Positions 8,897 to 22,300 of a DNA stretch of 64,000 nt are shown piece by piece. The notes below the pieces were generated by a model. It worked only from the letters and a program-made list of their open reading frames with translations, did not search any database and had not been told where the DNA came from. Position 1 is the stretch's first letter; each line of letters starts with the position of its first letter. This stretch comes from Mayamaea pseudoterrestris. Lineage: Eukaryota > Bacillariophyta > Bacillariophyceae > Sellaphorales > Sellaphoraceae. Both the position numbers and the translations under genes were made by a program. The stretch spans positions 186,001 through 250,000 of the forward strand of contig BROI01000030.1 of assembly GCA_027923505.1 (NCBI GenBank). Reading direction: 5' to 3'.

Positions 8897-10070
8897 ATGA
8901 AGCGGAGCTCTAGCAATACCGATAGCTTGCGCGGCAGTCGCAGCAGTGACTTGTCCGTCATGGCGTTTGTGTGCCATCAAGCACCAGCAACAGCAACAAG
9001 TTCGCATTTGGCACGCGTCAGATACCCTTTTCGCATACAAATCAAATGCAGCTACAAACTTATCAAACCAATTCGCGAAGCAACCCGTTTCCGTGTGATC
9101 ATTACGGAAAGTTTTAACGGGCTTTGCTGCCGGGCTATTAGCGGCTTCCAGTGCATTTTCCTCACCGGTCTTGGCCAGGAGATGAGTTATCCGCAAAGTA
9201 CTTTGTGGGTCTTGATACGTCACCTGGTTGATCAAACCTGCCTTGGTGACAAATGTTCGTAAGCCAAGGCTTGTCACAGCTGACGATCGATTGTCGCGAG
9301 GATTGACGTGCACAGCCAAATTCGCGGTGACAATGCCTGCATAAGCTTGAGGTGTATGGCACGCTACGGCAATTCAATTTGGATCACCTTTTGAAGTGCA
9401 CCATTGAAAATACCATATGAGTGCATCAAAGTTGCTATTCTACCGGGAGGTATAGAGCGCTATGGTGAGGAACCTCGCGCGCCAACTCCGACGGTCAACA
9501 ATTTTGGTCACTCTCATTTGGGTTCTGGTACAAGGTAGTTGGATACAATCCGACTATGACTGCTACGCCGCAGCGAAATACGTTCACTCTTCCACAATCG
9601 CATCCAACCGTCTTTCGCGAAGCAATCGACTCCAAGTGGATGTGGGTTTAGCATGCCGCACTTGTTGCCGGATGGTTCTACCGCCGCCCACCAATGTGCG
9701 CGAACTCATTCAGTTTCGCGATGAACATTTGATAGGGAGTACCTCGATCGGACTGAATGACTATAATCACTCGAGAGACAATGGTCTTTGACAATGTCCA
9801 AAACCCACTGGAGAAACTTATTTCTGGGCAAGGAACGGATCGAGAGGTCAGCTCACTCACGAACGGCGCAGTGAAGGCGAAATGTTCGGGCTGGGTAAGT
9901 GCCATTGAATGAGAATGCATATGCAGGAGTCTTAATCATCATTTCGAGCACTGTCAACTAACTCCATTGTCCTCCTCTCGGCCGAATTCTACCGGAAAAA
10001 TTGGTACATTATCGGCGAGAATGATCCAGGCATGGATAATTTAAAATTTGTCTACTATAATGGTAAGACG
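8897..10070 (+). pseudogene. VDL2: VDL/VDR-like violaxanthin de-epoxidase family gene, frameshifted and truncated
   Basis: Fragments in all three plus frames line up as one VDE-family lipocalin protein. In order: a hydrophobic leader (8907-8951, ALAIPIACAAVAAVT), an AFVP-like plastid motif broken by a TG duplication (8963-8980), a thylakoid-lumen signal (9108-9176, KVLTGFAAGLLAAS...SPVLA), Cys-containing blocks (LLKCTIEN near 9388; ECIKVAILPGGIERYGEEP, 9419-9475), and the lipocalin start FWYKVVGYNP (9523-9552). YDCY then appears in another frame (9555-9566) and QRNTF back in the first (9571-9585). Further blocks are FSMPHLLPDG (9647 on), RETMVFDNVQNPLEKLI (9772 on), and GEMFGLG before a GTAAGT donor (9895). 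After a probable 86-bp intron whose acceptor reads TCG instead of CAG come EFYRKNWYIIGENDPG and NLKFVYYNGK. The conserved C-terminal strand is missing because satellite A starts at ~10,062-10,070. Either a recent pseudogene or a real gene in unpolished, misjoined sequence. VDL2 is inferred from the neighbouring ZEP. Confidence 0.75.
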
Positions 10071-13000
10071 GGTATGCCTGACTAGTGTGTCTCCAGAGGA
10101 TGGTAATGATATTGGTGACAACTTGTTGTCGCAGTCTCAACTCTGCAGATGCCGTGACATTCAAATACTACCAGGTTCCAAATGGCACCAGAATGGGTAC
10201 CTTTCGTAGGCTGCGCTGCAAGGTTCTTGTTTCGGGGGGACAGCAATGACGTGGTGACAACTTGTCTGCCAGTCTCAGCCTGCGGATGCTGTGACATTCA
10301 CGCCTTCTGCAGGCCATGAATATACCCAAATGACACCAGATTGGTGCCATCATCTATTCAGCTGCGCTACAGATGGTATGCCTGGCTAGTGTCTCAGGGA
10401 CAGCAATGACATTGGTGACAACTTGTCACCAGTCTCAGCCTTCAGATGCCGTGACATTCAAAACTTCTGACAGTCCATGTATACACCCAAATAAACACCA
10501 GAATGGTGCCAATATCATTATTCAAATTGCTACAAATGGTATGCTAGCTATTGTCTCAGGGGACAGCAATGATATTGGTGACAACACATCTCCAGTCTCA
10601 GCCTGCAGATCCCGTGACATTCAAGCGCCCCCTACAGCAGGCCATGTATGCAACCAGATAACACCAGAATGGTGCCAGCATCTTCCTTCAGGCTGCTGCA
10701 AGTGGTATGCCTGGATATTGTCTCAGATGGCAATGATATTGGTGACAACTTGTCACCGATCTCCATCCAGATGCCGATGACATTCCAAACGTACAGTAAG
10801 CCCGCAGGTCCAAAATACACCGATGGTGCCCAACATCATTATTCAGGCTGCGCTACAAGATGGTATACCTGGCTAGTGTCTCGGGGGATGGCAATGATAT
10901 TGGTGACAACTTGTCACCAGTCTCAGCCTGCGAATGCCGTGACATTCAAACGCCCTGGCAGGCCATGTATATACCCAAATGCCGCAGAATATTGCCAATA
11001 TCATTATTCAAGCTGCCCACACAAGATGGTATGCCTGGCTGGTGTCTCAGGGACGGCAATGATATTAGTGACAACTCTCACCGGAGCTGCAGATGCGTGA
11101 CATTCAAACGCCCTTACAGCCAGGCCATGTATACACCCAAATGACACCAGAATGGGTGTAACATCATGGCCAGGCTGAGCAACAAGATGGTATGCCTGGC
11201 CCTGTGTCTCAGGGGCGGCAAGAACCTTGTTCCGACACAAACCACAGCAGGCCCTGTGGTGCCCAAAATACACCAGAATATTGCCAACATCATTATTCAG
11301 GCTCTACAAATGGTATGCCTGGCTAGTGTCTCCAGGGGATGGCAATGATATTGGTGACAACATCCGCAGTCTCAGCCACTACTGAATGCCGTGACATTCA
11401 AATGCCCCTACAGCAGGCCATGTATCCTTAGATGACGCCAGAATGGTGCCATCATTATTCAGGCTGCGCCACGAGTGGGTATGCCTGGCTAGTGTCTCCA
11501 GGGGACGGCAATGGGTGACAACTTGTCACCAGTCTCAGCTCCTCACAGATGCCGCGTGTGTGCTGTGTATATAGCATTCACTACAGCAGGCCATGCTATA
11601 CACCCAAATGACACCAGAATGGTGGCAACATTATTATTCAGGCTGCCCTGGTTGCCTGGCTAGTGTCTCAGGGGCCCGGCAATCATATTGATGACATTGT
11701 TGGTCTGAGCCTGCAGATGCTAGTGACGTTCAAACGCCCCCTACAGCAGGCCCGCAGGTCCCAAAATACACCAGAATGGTGTACATCATTAATCAGGCTG
11801 CGCAACAAGATGGTATGCCTGGCTAGTGACTCAGGGAGTGGCAATGACATTAGTGACAACTTGTCACCAGTCTCAGTCTTCAGATGCCGTGACATTCAAA
11901 CGCGCTACAGCAGGCCATGAATGCAAATGACACCAGAATGGTGCCAGCATCATTTTCAGGCTGCGCTCGGTATCGTGGCTAGTGTCTAGGGGACGGCAAT
12001 GATATTAGTGACAGCTTGTCTGATCTCCAGCCTGCCAGATGCCGTGACATTCAAACGCCCCTACAGCAGGCCATGTAGTACCCAAATAACACCAGAATTG
12101 TGCCAACATCATTATCCAGGCTGCGCAACAAGATGGTATGCCTGGCTAGTGTTCAGGGGATGGCAATGAGATTGGTGACAACTTGTCACCAGTCTCAGCC
12201 TCCCAGATGCCGTGACAATTCAAAGCCCCTACAGCAGGCCATGTATATACCCAAATGACACCAGAAATGGTGCCAACATTATTATTCAGGCTGCGCTACA
12301 AGATGCGTATGTCTGGCTAGTGTCTCAGGAGACGGCAATGATATTGGTGACAACTTGTCACCAGTCTCAGCCCGCAGATGCCGTGACATTCAAACGCCCC
12401 TACACAGCAGGCCATACAGTATAACCCAAATGACACACCAGAATGGTGCCATCATCATTATTCAGGCTGCGCTACAAGATGGTATACCTGGCTAGTGTCT
12501 CAGGGGAATGGATGAATTGGTGACAACTTATCACCAGTCTCAGCCTGCAGATGCCGTGACATTCAAACGCCCCTACAGCCCAGGCCATGTATATACCCAA
12601 ATGTCACCAGAATGTGCCAACATCATTATTCAAGCTCGTTACAAGATGGTATGCCTGGCTAGTGTCTCGGGACCAGCAATGATATTGGTGACAACTTGTC
12701 ACCAGTCTCAGCCCGCAGATGCCGTGACATTCAAACGCCCCTACAGCAGCCCTGTAGTACACCCAAAATACACCAGAATGGTGCCAACATCATTATTCAG
12801 GCTGCGCTACAAGATGGTATGCCTGGCTAGTGTCTCAGGGAAGGTAATGATATTGGTGACAATCTTGTCACCAGTCTCAGCCTGCAGATGCCGTGACATT
12901 CAAATGCCCCTACAGCAGGCCATGTATACACCCAAATGACACCAGAATGGTGCCAACATCATTATTCAAGTGCAACAAGATGGTATGCCTGGCTAGTGTC

Positions 13001-15579
13001 CAGAGGGATGGCAATGATATTGGTGACAACTTGTCACCAGTGTCTCAGCCTGCAGAGCCGTGACATTCAAACGCCCCTACAGGCCATATAACCCAAATGA
13101 CACCAGAATGGTGCCAACATCATCATGCCCGCAAGATGGTATGCTGGAAGGGGACGGCAATGATATTGGTGACAACTTGTCACCAGTCTCAGCCTGCAGA
13201 TGCCGTGACATTCAAACGCCCTTACAGCAGGCTCTGTATACACCCAAATGACACCAGAATGGTGCCAACATCATTATTCAGGCTGCGCAACAAGATGGTA
13301 TGCCTGGCTAGTGTCTCAGGGGACGGCAATGATATTGGTGACAACTTGTCACCAGTCTCAGCCTGCAGATGCCGTGACATTCAAACGCCTCTACAGCAGG
13401 CCCTGTAGTAAATCACCAGAATGTTGCCAACATCATTATTCAGGCTGCGCTACAAGATGGTATGCCTGGCTAGTGTCTCAGGGGAACTATGATATTGGTG
13501 ACAACTTGTCACCAGTCTCAGCCTGCAGATGCCGTGACATTCAAATGCCCCTACAGCAGGCCATGTATACACCCAAATGACACCAGAATGGTGCCAACAT
13601 CATTATTCAGGTTGCGCTACAAGATGGTATGCCTGGCTAGTGTCTCAGGGGACGGTAATGATATTGGTGACAACTTGTCACCAGTCTCAGCCTGCAGATG
13701 CCGTGACATTCAAACGCCCTTTACAGCAGGCCATGTATACACCCAAATGACACCAGAATGGTGCCAACATCATTATTCAGGCTGCGCAACAAGATGGTAT
13801 GCCTGGCTAGTGTCTCAGGGGACGGCAATGATATTGGTGACAACTTGTCACCAGTCTCAGCCTGCAGATGCCGTGACATTCAAACGCCCCTACAGCAGGC
13901 CATGTATACCCCAAATGACACCAGAATGGTGCCAACATCATTATTCAGGCTGCGCTACAGATGGTATGCCTGGCTAGTGTCTCAGGGGACGGCAATGATA
14001 TTGGTGACAACTTGTCACCAGTCTCAGCCTGCAGATGCCGTGACATTCAAACGCCCTCAGCAGGCCCTGTATACCCAAATGACACCAGAATGGTGCCAAC
14101 ATCATTATTCAGGCTGCGCTACAAGATGGTATGCCTGGCTAGTGTCTCAGGGGACGGCAATGATATTGGTGACAACTTGTCACCAGTCTCAGCCTGCAGA
14201 TGCCGTGACATTCAAACGCCCCTACAGCAGGACATGTATACAAAATGACACCAGAATGGTGCCAACATCATTATTCAGGCTGCGCTACAAGATGGTATGC
14301 CTGGCTAGTGTCTCAGGGGACGGCAATGATATTGGTGACAACTTGTCACCAGTCTCAGCCTGCAGATGCCGTGACATTCAAACGCCCTTACAGCAGGCCA
14401 TGTATACACCAAAATGACACCAGAATGGTGCCAACATCATTATTCAGGCTGCGCAACAAGATGGTATGCCTGGCTAGTGTCTCAGGGGACGGCAATGATA
14501 TTGGTGACAACTTGTCACCAGTCTCAGCCTGCAGATGCCGTGACATTCAAACGCCCCTACAGCAGGCCCTGTAGGTGCCCAAAATACACCAGAATATTAC
14601 CAACATCATTATTCAGGCTGCGCTACAAGATGGTATGCCTGGCTAGTGTCTCAGGGGACGGTAATGATATTGGTGACATCTTGTCACCAGTCTCAGCCTG
14701 CAGATGCCGTGACATTCAAACGCCCTTTACAGCAGGCCATGTATACACAAATGACACCAGAATGGTGCCAATATCATTATTCAGGCTGCTACAAGGGTAT
14801 GCCTGGCTAGTGTCTCAGGACGGCAATGATATTGGTGACAACTGTCACCAGTCTCAGCCTGCAGATGCGTGACATTCAAACGCCCCTACAGCAGGCCATG
14901 TATACACCCAAATGACACCAGAATGGTGCCAACATCATTATTCAGGCTGCGCAACAAGATGGTATGCCTGGCTAGTGTCTCAGGGGACGGCAATGATATT
15001 GATGACAACTTGTCACCAGTCTCAGTCTGCAGATGCCGTGACATTCAAACGCCCCTACAGCAGGCCATGTATTCACCCAAATGACACCAGAATGGTGCCA
15101 ACATCATTATTCAGGCTGCGCTACAAGATGGTACGCCTGGCTAGTGTCTCAGGGGACGGCAATGATATTGGTGACAACTTGTCACCAGTCTCAGCCTGCA
15201 GATGCCGTGACATTCAAACGCCCTACAGCAAGGGTGCCACCAAATGACACCAGAATGGTGCCAACATCATTATTCAGGCTGAGCAACAAGATGGTATGCC
15301 TGGCTAGTGTCTCAGGGGGACTGGCAATGATATTGGTGACAACTTGTCACCAGTCTCAGCCTGCAGATGCCGTGACATTCAAACGCCCCTACAGCAGGCC
15401 ATGTATACACCCAAATGACACCAGAATGGTGCCAACATCATTATTCAGGCTGCGCTACAAGATGGTATGCCTGGCTAGTGTCTCAGGGGATGGTAATGAT
15501 ATTGGTGACAACTTGTCACCAGTCTCAGCCTGCAGATGCCGTGACATTCAAATGCCCCTACAGCAGGCTATGTATCATG

Positions 15580-15657
15580 ACACTGGAATGGTGGCAACAT
15601 CATTATTCAGGCAAAAGATGGTAAAGTATGCGGAGTTAGCCTGGTTCATATAGCAGG
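15580..15657. other. Disrupted satellite A unit
   Basis: A unit whose middle is replaced by about 45 bp of unrelated sequence (AAAAGATGGTAAAGTATGCG onward) before satellite resumes at GCAGGCCATGTAT. Probably a small deletion and filler event, or a join error. Confidence 0.5.
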
Positions 15658-16361
15658 CCATGTATACCCAAATGACACCAGAATGGTGCCAACATCATTA
15701 TTCAGGCTGCGCTACAAGATGGTATGCCTGGCTAGTGTCTCAGGGGACAGCAATGATATTGGTGACAACTTGTCACCAGTCTCAGCCTGCAGATGCCGTG
15801 ACATTCAAACGCCCCTACAGCAGGCTATGTATACACCCAAATGACACCAGAATGGTGCCAACATCATTATTCAGGTGCGCTACAAGATGTATGCCGCTAG
15901 TGTCTCAGGGGAGCAATGATATTGGTGACAACTTGTCACCAGTCTCAGCCTGCAGATGCCGGGACATTCAAACGCCCTACAGCAGGCATGTATACACCCA
16001 AATGACACCAGAATTGTGCCAACATCATTATTCAGGCTGCGCTACAAGATGGTATGCGTGGCTAGTGTCTCGGGGATGGTATGATATTGGTGACAACTTG
16101 TCACCACTCAGCCCGCAGATGCCATGACATTCAAACGCCCCTACAGTAAGCCCTGTAGGTGCCCAAAATACACCAGAATGGTGCCAACATCATTATTCAG
16201 GCTGCGCTACAAGATGGTATACCTGGCTAGTGTCTCAGGGGATGGCAATGATATTGGTGACAACTTGTCACCAGTCTCAGCCTGCAGATGCCGTGACATT
16301 CAAACGCCCCTACAGCAGGCCCTGTAAAGCCCAAAATACACCAGAATATTGCCAACATCAT

Positions 16362-16475
16362 TGCCGGCCTGGTCTAGGTCTCAGGGCCCACAAGAATTGG
16401 TCAACCCGTCTAGTGTCCAGATGCGTGATATTCAACTCGCCAGTCCAAACACTACAAGTGGAGGCGTGATCTCCC
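16362..16475. other. Non-satellite interruption in array A1
   Basis: About 115 bp between ACATCATTGCC and CAGATGCCGTGACATTC that do not follow the A consensus, apart from a weak resemblance to the GTCTCAGGG stretch. The array resumes in the correct order afterwards. It may be a highly diverged unit or an insertion. Confidence 0.5.
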
Positions 16476-17121
16476 CAGATGCCGTGACATTCAAACGCAC
16501 CTACAGCAAGCCCTGTAGGTGCCCAAAATACACCAGAATGGTGCCAACATCATTATTCAGGCTGCGCTACAAGATGGTATGCCTGGCTAGTGTCTCAGGG
16601 GATAGCAATGATATTGGTGACAACTTGTCACCAGTCTCAGCCTGCAGATGCCGTGACATTCAAACGCCCTTACAGCAGGCCATGTATATACCCAAATGAC
16701 ACCAGAATGGTGCCAACATCATTTTTTTAGGCTGCGCTACAAGCTGGTATGCGTGGCTAGTGTCTAAGGGGACGGCAATGATATTGGTGACAACTTGTCA
16801 CCAGTCTCAGCCTGCAGATGCCATGACAATCAAACGCCCCTACAGCAGGCCATGTATACACCCAAATGACACCAGAATTGTGCCAACATCATTATCCAGG
16901 CTGCGCAACAAGATGGTATACCTGGCTAGTGTCCCAGGGGATGGCAATGATATTGGTGACAACTTGTCACCAGTCTCAGCCTGCAGATGCCGTGGCATTC
17001 AAACGCCCCTACAGCAGGCCATGTGTATACCCAAATGTCACCAGAAAATTGCCAACATCATTATTCAAGCTGCGCTAGAAGATGGTATGCCTGGCTAGTG
17101 TCTCAGGGGACAGCAATGACA

Positions 17122-17373
17122 TTGGTGACAACTTGTCACCAGTCTCAGCCCGCAGATGACGTGACATTCAAACGCCCCTACAGGAAGCCCTGTAGGTGCC
17201 CAAAATACACCCGAATGGTGCCACCATTATTATTGTGGCTGCGCTACAAGTTGGTTTGCTTGACTGGTGTCTCAGGGCATGGCAATGTATTTGGTGACAA
17301 CTTGTCACCAGTCTCAGCCCGCAGATGTCGTGACATTAAACGCACCTACAGCAAGCCCTGTAGGTGCCCAAAT
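17122..17373 (+). repeat. Left copy of a ~250-bp direct duplication flanking satellite B
   Basis: Identical by eye, including rare variants (GCAGATGACGTGACATT, ACAGGAAGCCCTG, GTTGGTTTGCTTGACTGG, GATGTCGTGACATTAAACG), to 19,493-19,744 at an offset of 2,371 bp. The left copy then enters satellite B; the right copy continues in satellite A. Confidence 0.85.
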
Positions 17374-19368
17374 CCAAATTATGGAATCATACCACTACAA
17401 TGCCCCATGCCCTGGCCACCCAACAACCCAATGAGTCAGGCAAAACATGTCCAGGGTGTGCCATGGACATGAGGATGGGCTGACATGGTGCAAAACGGAC
17501 TGCCTGGAGGCCTACACCATCTGCAAAATGGGTGTGGCCAACACCCCAAATTATGGACTCATACCACTACAATGCCCCATGCCCTGGCCACCCAACAACC
17601 CAATGAGTCAGGCAAAACATGTCCAGGGTGTGCCATGGACATGAGGATGGTCTGACATGGTACAAAACGGACTGCCTGGAGACCTACAGCATGGAATGGT
17701 CTACAAGATGGGTGCGGCCAACACCGCAAATTATGGAATCATACCACTACAATGCCCCGTCCCTTGATCACCCAACAACCCAATGAGTCATGCAAAACAT
17801 GTCCAGGGTGTGCCATTGACATGAGGATGGTCTGACATGGTACAAAACGGACTGCCTGGAGGCCTACAGCATGGAATGGTCTACAAGATGGGTGTGGCCA
17901 ACACCCCAAAATATGGAATCATACCACTACAATGCCCCATCCCCTGATCACCCAACAACCCAATGAGTCATGCAAAACATGTCCAGGGTGTGCCATTGAC
18001 ATGAGGATGGTCTGACATGGTACAAAACGGACTGCCTAGAGGCCTACAGCATGGAATGGTCTACAAGATGGGTGTGGCCAACACCCCAAATTATGGAATC
18101 ATACCACTACAATGCCCCATGCCCTGGCCACCCAACAACCCAATGAGTCATGCAAAACATGTCCAGGGTGTGCCATTGACATGAGGATGGGCTGAAATGG
18201 TGCAAAATGGACTGCCTGGATGCCTACACCATCTGCAAAATGGGTGTGGCCAACACCGCAAATTATGGAATCATACCACTACAATGCCCCATGCCCTGGC
18301 CACCCAACAACCCAATGTGTCAGGCAAAACATGTCCAGGGTGTGCCGTTGACATGAGGATGGGCTGAAATGGTGCAAAACGGACTGCCTGGAGGCCTACA
18401 CCATCTGCAAAATGGGTGTGGCCAACACCCCAAATTATGGAATCATACCACTACAATGCCCCATCCCCTGATCACCCAACAACCCAACGAGTCATGCAAA
18501 ACATGTCCAGGGTGTGCCAATGACATGAGGATGGTCTGACATGGTACAAAACGGACTGCCTGGAGGCCTACAGCATGGAATGGTCTACAAGATGGGTGTG
18601 GCCAACACCCCAAATTATGGAATCATACCACTACAATGCCCCATGCCCTGGCCACCCAACAACCCAATGAGTCAGGCAAAACATGTCCAGGGTGTGCCAC
18701 TGACAGGAGGATGGGCTGAAATGGTGCAAAACGGACTGGAAGGCCTACACCATCTGCAAAACGGGTGTGGCCAACACCCCAAATTATGGAATCATACCAC
18801 TACAATGCCCCGTTCCCTGATCACCCAACAACCCAATGAGTCATGCAAAACATGTCCAGGGTGTGCCACTGACACGAGGATGGTCTGACATGGTACAAAA
18901 CGGACTGCCTGGTGGCCTACAGCATGGAATGGTCTACAAGATGGGTGTGGCCAACACCCCAAATTATGGAATCATACCACTACAATGCCCCATGCTCTGG
19001 CCACCCAACAACCCAATGAGTCAGGCAAAACATGTCCAGGGTGTGCCATTGACATGAGGATGGGCTGAAATGGTGCAAAACGGACTGCCTGGAGGCCTAC
19101 AGCATGGAATGGTCTACAAGATGGGTATGGCCAACACCCCAAATTATGGAATCATACCACTACAATGCCCCATGCCCTGGCCACCCAACAACCCAATGAG
19201 TCAGGCAAAACATGTCCAGGGTGTGCCATTGACATGAGGATGGGCTGAAATGGTGCAAAACGGACTGCCTGCAAGGCCTACACCATCTGCAAAACGGGTG
19301 TGGCCAACACCCCAAATTAAGGAATCATACCACTACAATGTCCCGTCCCCTGATCACCCAACAACCCA
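17372..19368 (-). repeat. Satellite B array (172/180-bp units), inverted relative of satellite C
   Basis: About 11 units read as GGAATCATACCACTACAATG, CCCTGGCCACCCAACAACCC, AATGAGTCAGGCAAAACATG, TCCAGGGTGTGCCATTGACA, GGACTGCCTGGAGGCCTAC. Successive unit starts (17381, 17553, 17733, 17913, 18093, 18265, 18437, 18617, 18786, 18966, 19146) show steps of 172 or 180 bp (once 169). The longer form has AGCATGGAATGGTCTACAAGATG where the shorter has ACCATCTGCAAAATG. The reverse complement shares CCTGGACATGTTTTGCCTGA, CTCATTGGGT, GTGGCCAGGGCATGGGGC and the CTCCAGGCAGTCC blocks with satellite C, so B is a C relative in opposite orientation with a different spacer. Confidence 0.93.
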
Positions 19369-19385
19369 CTAACCCTAACCCTAAC
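19369..19385 (-). repeat. Interstitial telomere tract (CCCTAA, C-rich on +)
   Basis: CTAACCCTAACCCTAAC, about 2.8 telomere units, lying exactly between the end of satellite B and a satellite A unit that begins at TAGGCCATGTATATACCC. In this orientation it reads as the left end of a chromosome, with satellite A to its right as subtelomere. It is short, but exact and at a family junction. Confidence 0.85.
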
Positions 19386-22300
19386 TAGGCCATGTATATA
19401 CCCAAATGACACCAGAATGGTGCTAACATCATTATTCAGGCTGCGCTACAAGATGGTAGGCTAGGCTGGTGTCTCAGGGCATGGCAATGTATTTGGTGAC
19501 AACTTGTCACCAGTCTCAGCCCGCAGATGACGTGACATTCAAACGCCCCTACAGGAAGCCCTGTAGGTGCCCAAAATACACCCGAATGGTGCCACCATTA
19601 TTATTGTGGCTGCGCTACAAGTTGGTTTGCTTGACTGGTGTCTCAGGGCATGGCAATGTATTTGGTGACAACTTGTCACCAGTCTCAGCCCGCAGATGTC
19701 GTGACATTAAACGCACCTACAGCAAGCCCTGTAGGTGCCCAAATTACACCAGACTGGTGCCAACATTATTATTCAAGCTGCGCTACAAGATGGTAGGCTT
19801 GGCTGGTGTCTCAGGAGACGGCAATGATATTGGTGACAACTTGTCACCAGTCTCAGCCTGCAGATGCCGTGACATTCAAACGCCCCTACAGCAGGCATTT
19901 AATACACCCAAATGACATCAGAATGGTGCCAACATCATTATTCAGGCTGCTCAACAAGATGGTATGCCTGGCTAGTGTCTCAGGGGACGGTAATAATATT
20001 GGTGACAACTTGTCACCAGTGTCAGCCTACAGATGCCGTGACATTCAAACGCCCTTACAGCAGGCCATGTATACACCCAAATGACACCAGAATGGTGCCA
20101 ACATCATTATTCAGGCTGAGCAACACGATGGTATGCCTGGCTAGTGTCTCAGGGGACGGCAATGATATTGGTGACAACTTGTCACCAGTCTCAGCCTGCA
20201 GATGCCGTGACATTCAAACGCCCCTACAGCAGGCCCTGTAGGTGCCCAAAATACACCAGAATATTGCCAACATCATTATTCAGGCTGCGCTACAAGATGG
20301 TATGCCTGGCTAGTGTCTCAGGGGACGGTAATGATATTGGTGACAACTTGTCACCAGTCTCAGCCTGCAGATGCCGTGACATTCAAACGCCCCTACAGCA
20401 GGCCATGTATACAACCAAATGACACCAGAATGGTGCCAACATCATTACTCAGGCTGCACAACAAGATGGTATGCCTGGCTAGTGTCTCAGGGGACGGCAA
20501 TGATATTGGTGACAACTTGTCACCAGTCTCAGTCTGCAGATGCCGTGACATTCAAACGCCCCTACAGCAGGCCATGTATACACCCAAATGACACCAGAAT
20601 GGTGCCAACATCATTATTCAGGCTGCGCAACAAGATGGTATGCCTGGCTAGTGTCTCAGGGGACGGCAATGATATTGGTGACAACTTGTCACCAGTCTCA
20701 GCCTGCAAATGCCGTGACATTCAAACGCCCTTACAGCAGGCCATGTATACACCCAAATGACACCAGAATGGTGCCAACATCATTATTCAGGCTGAGCAAC
20801 AAGATGGTATGCCTGGCTAGTGTCTCAGGGGACGGCAATGATATTGGTGACAACTTGTCACCAGTCTCAGCCTGCAGATGCCGTGACATTCAAACGCCCC
20901 TACAGCAGGCCCTGTAGGTGCCCAAAATACACCAGAATATTGCCAACATCATTATTCAGGCTGCGCTACAAGATGGTATGCCTGGCTAGTGTCTCAGGGG
21001 ACGGTAATGATATTGGTGACAACTTGTCACCAGTCTCAGCCTGCAGATGCCGTGACATTCAAATGCCCCTACAGCAGGCTATGTATACACCCAATTGACA
21101 CTGGAATGGTGGCAACATCATTATTCAGGCTGCGCTACAAGATGGTATGCCTAGCTATTGTCTCAGGGGACAGCAATGATATTGGTGACAACTTGTCACC
21201 AGTCTCAGCCCGGGGATGCTGTGACATTCAAACGCCCCTACAGCAGGCCATGAATATACCCAAATGACACCAGATTGGTGCCATCATCATTATTCAGGCT
21301 GCGCTACAAGATGGTATGCCTGGCTAGTGTCTCAGGGGACAGCAATGACATTGGTGACAACTTGTCACCAGTCTCAGCCTTCAGATGCCGTGACATTCAA
21401 ACGCCTTTACAGCAGGCCATGAATATACCCAAATGACACCAGAATGGTGCCAACATCATTATGCAGGCTGCGCTACAAGATGGTATACCTGGCTAGTGTC
21501 TCAGGGGATGGCAATGATATTGGTGACAACTTGTCACCAGTCTCAGCCTGCAGATGCCATGACATTCAAACGCCCCTACAGCAGGCCATGTATATACCCA
21601 AATGTCACCAGAATATTGCCAATATCATTATTCAAGCTGCCCTACAAGATGGTATGCCTGGCTAGTGTCTCAGGGGACAGCAATGATACTGGTGACAACT
21701 TGTCAACAGTCTCAGCCCGCAGATGCCGTGACATTCAAACGCCCCTACAGCAAGCCCTGTAGGTGCCCAAAATACACCAGAATGGTGCCAACATCATTAT
21801 TCAGGCTGCGCTACAAGATGGTATGCCTGGCTAGTGTCTCAGGGGACGGCAATGATATTGGTGACAACTTGTCACCAGTCTCAGCCTGCAGATGCCGTGA
21901 CATTCAAACGCCCTTACAGCAGGCCATGTATACACCCAAATGACACCAGAATGGTGCCAACATCATTATTCAGGCTGCGCAACAAGATGGTATGCCTGGC
22001 TAGTGTCTCAGGGGACGGCAATGATATTGGTGACAACTTGTCACCAGTCTCAGCCTGCAGATGCCATGACATTCAAACGCCCCTACAGCAGGCCATGTAT
22101 ACACCCAAATGACACCAGAATTGTGCCAACATCATTATCCAGGCTGCGCAACAAGATGGTATACCTGGCTAGTGTCCCAGGGGATGGCAATGATATTGGT
22201 GACAACTTGTCACCAGTCTCAGCCTGCAGATGCCGTGGCATTCAAACGCCCCTACAGCAGGCCATGTGTATACCCAAATGTCACCAGAAAATTGCCAACA

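Larger units (their letters stand above)
10062..17371 (+). repeat. Satellite A, array 1 (169-bp units)
   Basis: About 43 tandem units of ~169 bp. Landmarks per unit: GGTATGCCTGGCTAGTGTCT, the palindrome TGGTGACAACTTGTCACCA, CTGCAGATGCCGTGACATTC, CGCCCCTACAGCAGGCC, then either CATGTATACACCC or CCTGTAGGTGCCC. The two endings define subtypes interspersed in the array. Units from 10,062 to ~13,000 are ragged with many small deletions; from ~13,150 on they are well kept. The left edge cuts into the VDL-like gene; the right edge breaks at ...TAGGTGCCCAAA into satellite B. Confidence 0.95.

Noticed and set aside
8534-9262. 242-codon plus-strand ORF spanning the ZEP/VDL spacer
   Set aside because: It enters the VDL gene in a frame that does not encode the conserved VDL blocks; most of it is promoter and UTR.
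8864-9319. 151-codon minus-strand ORF next to ZEP
   Set aside because: Overlaps the lumen-targeting and Cys-rich part of the VDL-like gene on the plus strand; no recognised domain of its own.
9678-9920. Integrase-like IQSDRGTPYQMF stretch on the minus strand
   Set aside because: The plus strand over the same bases carries ordered VDE-family blocks; the minus frame is a shadow and shows no other integrase motif.
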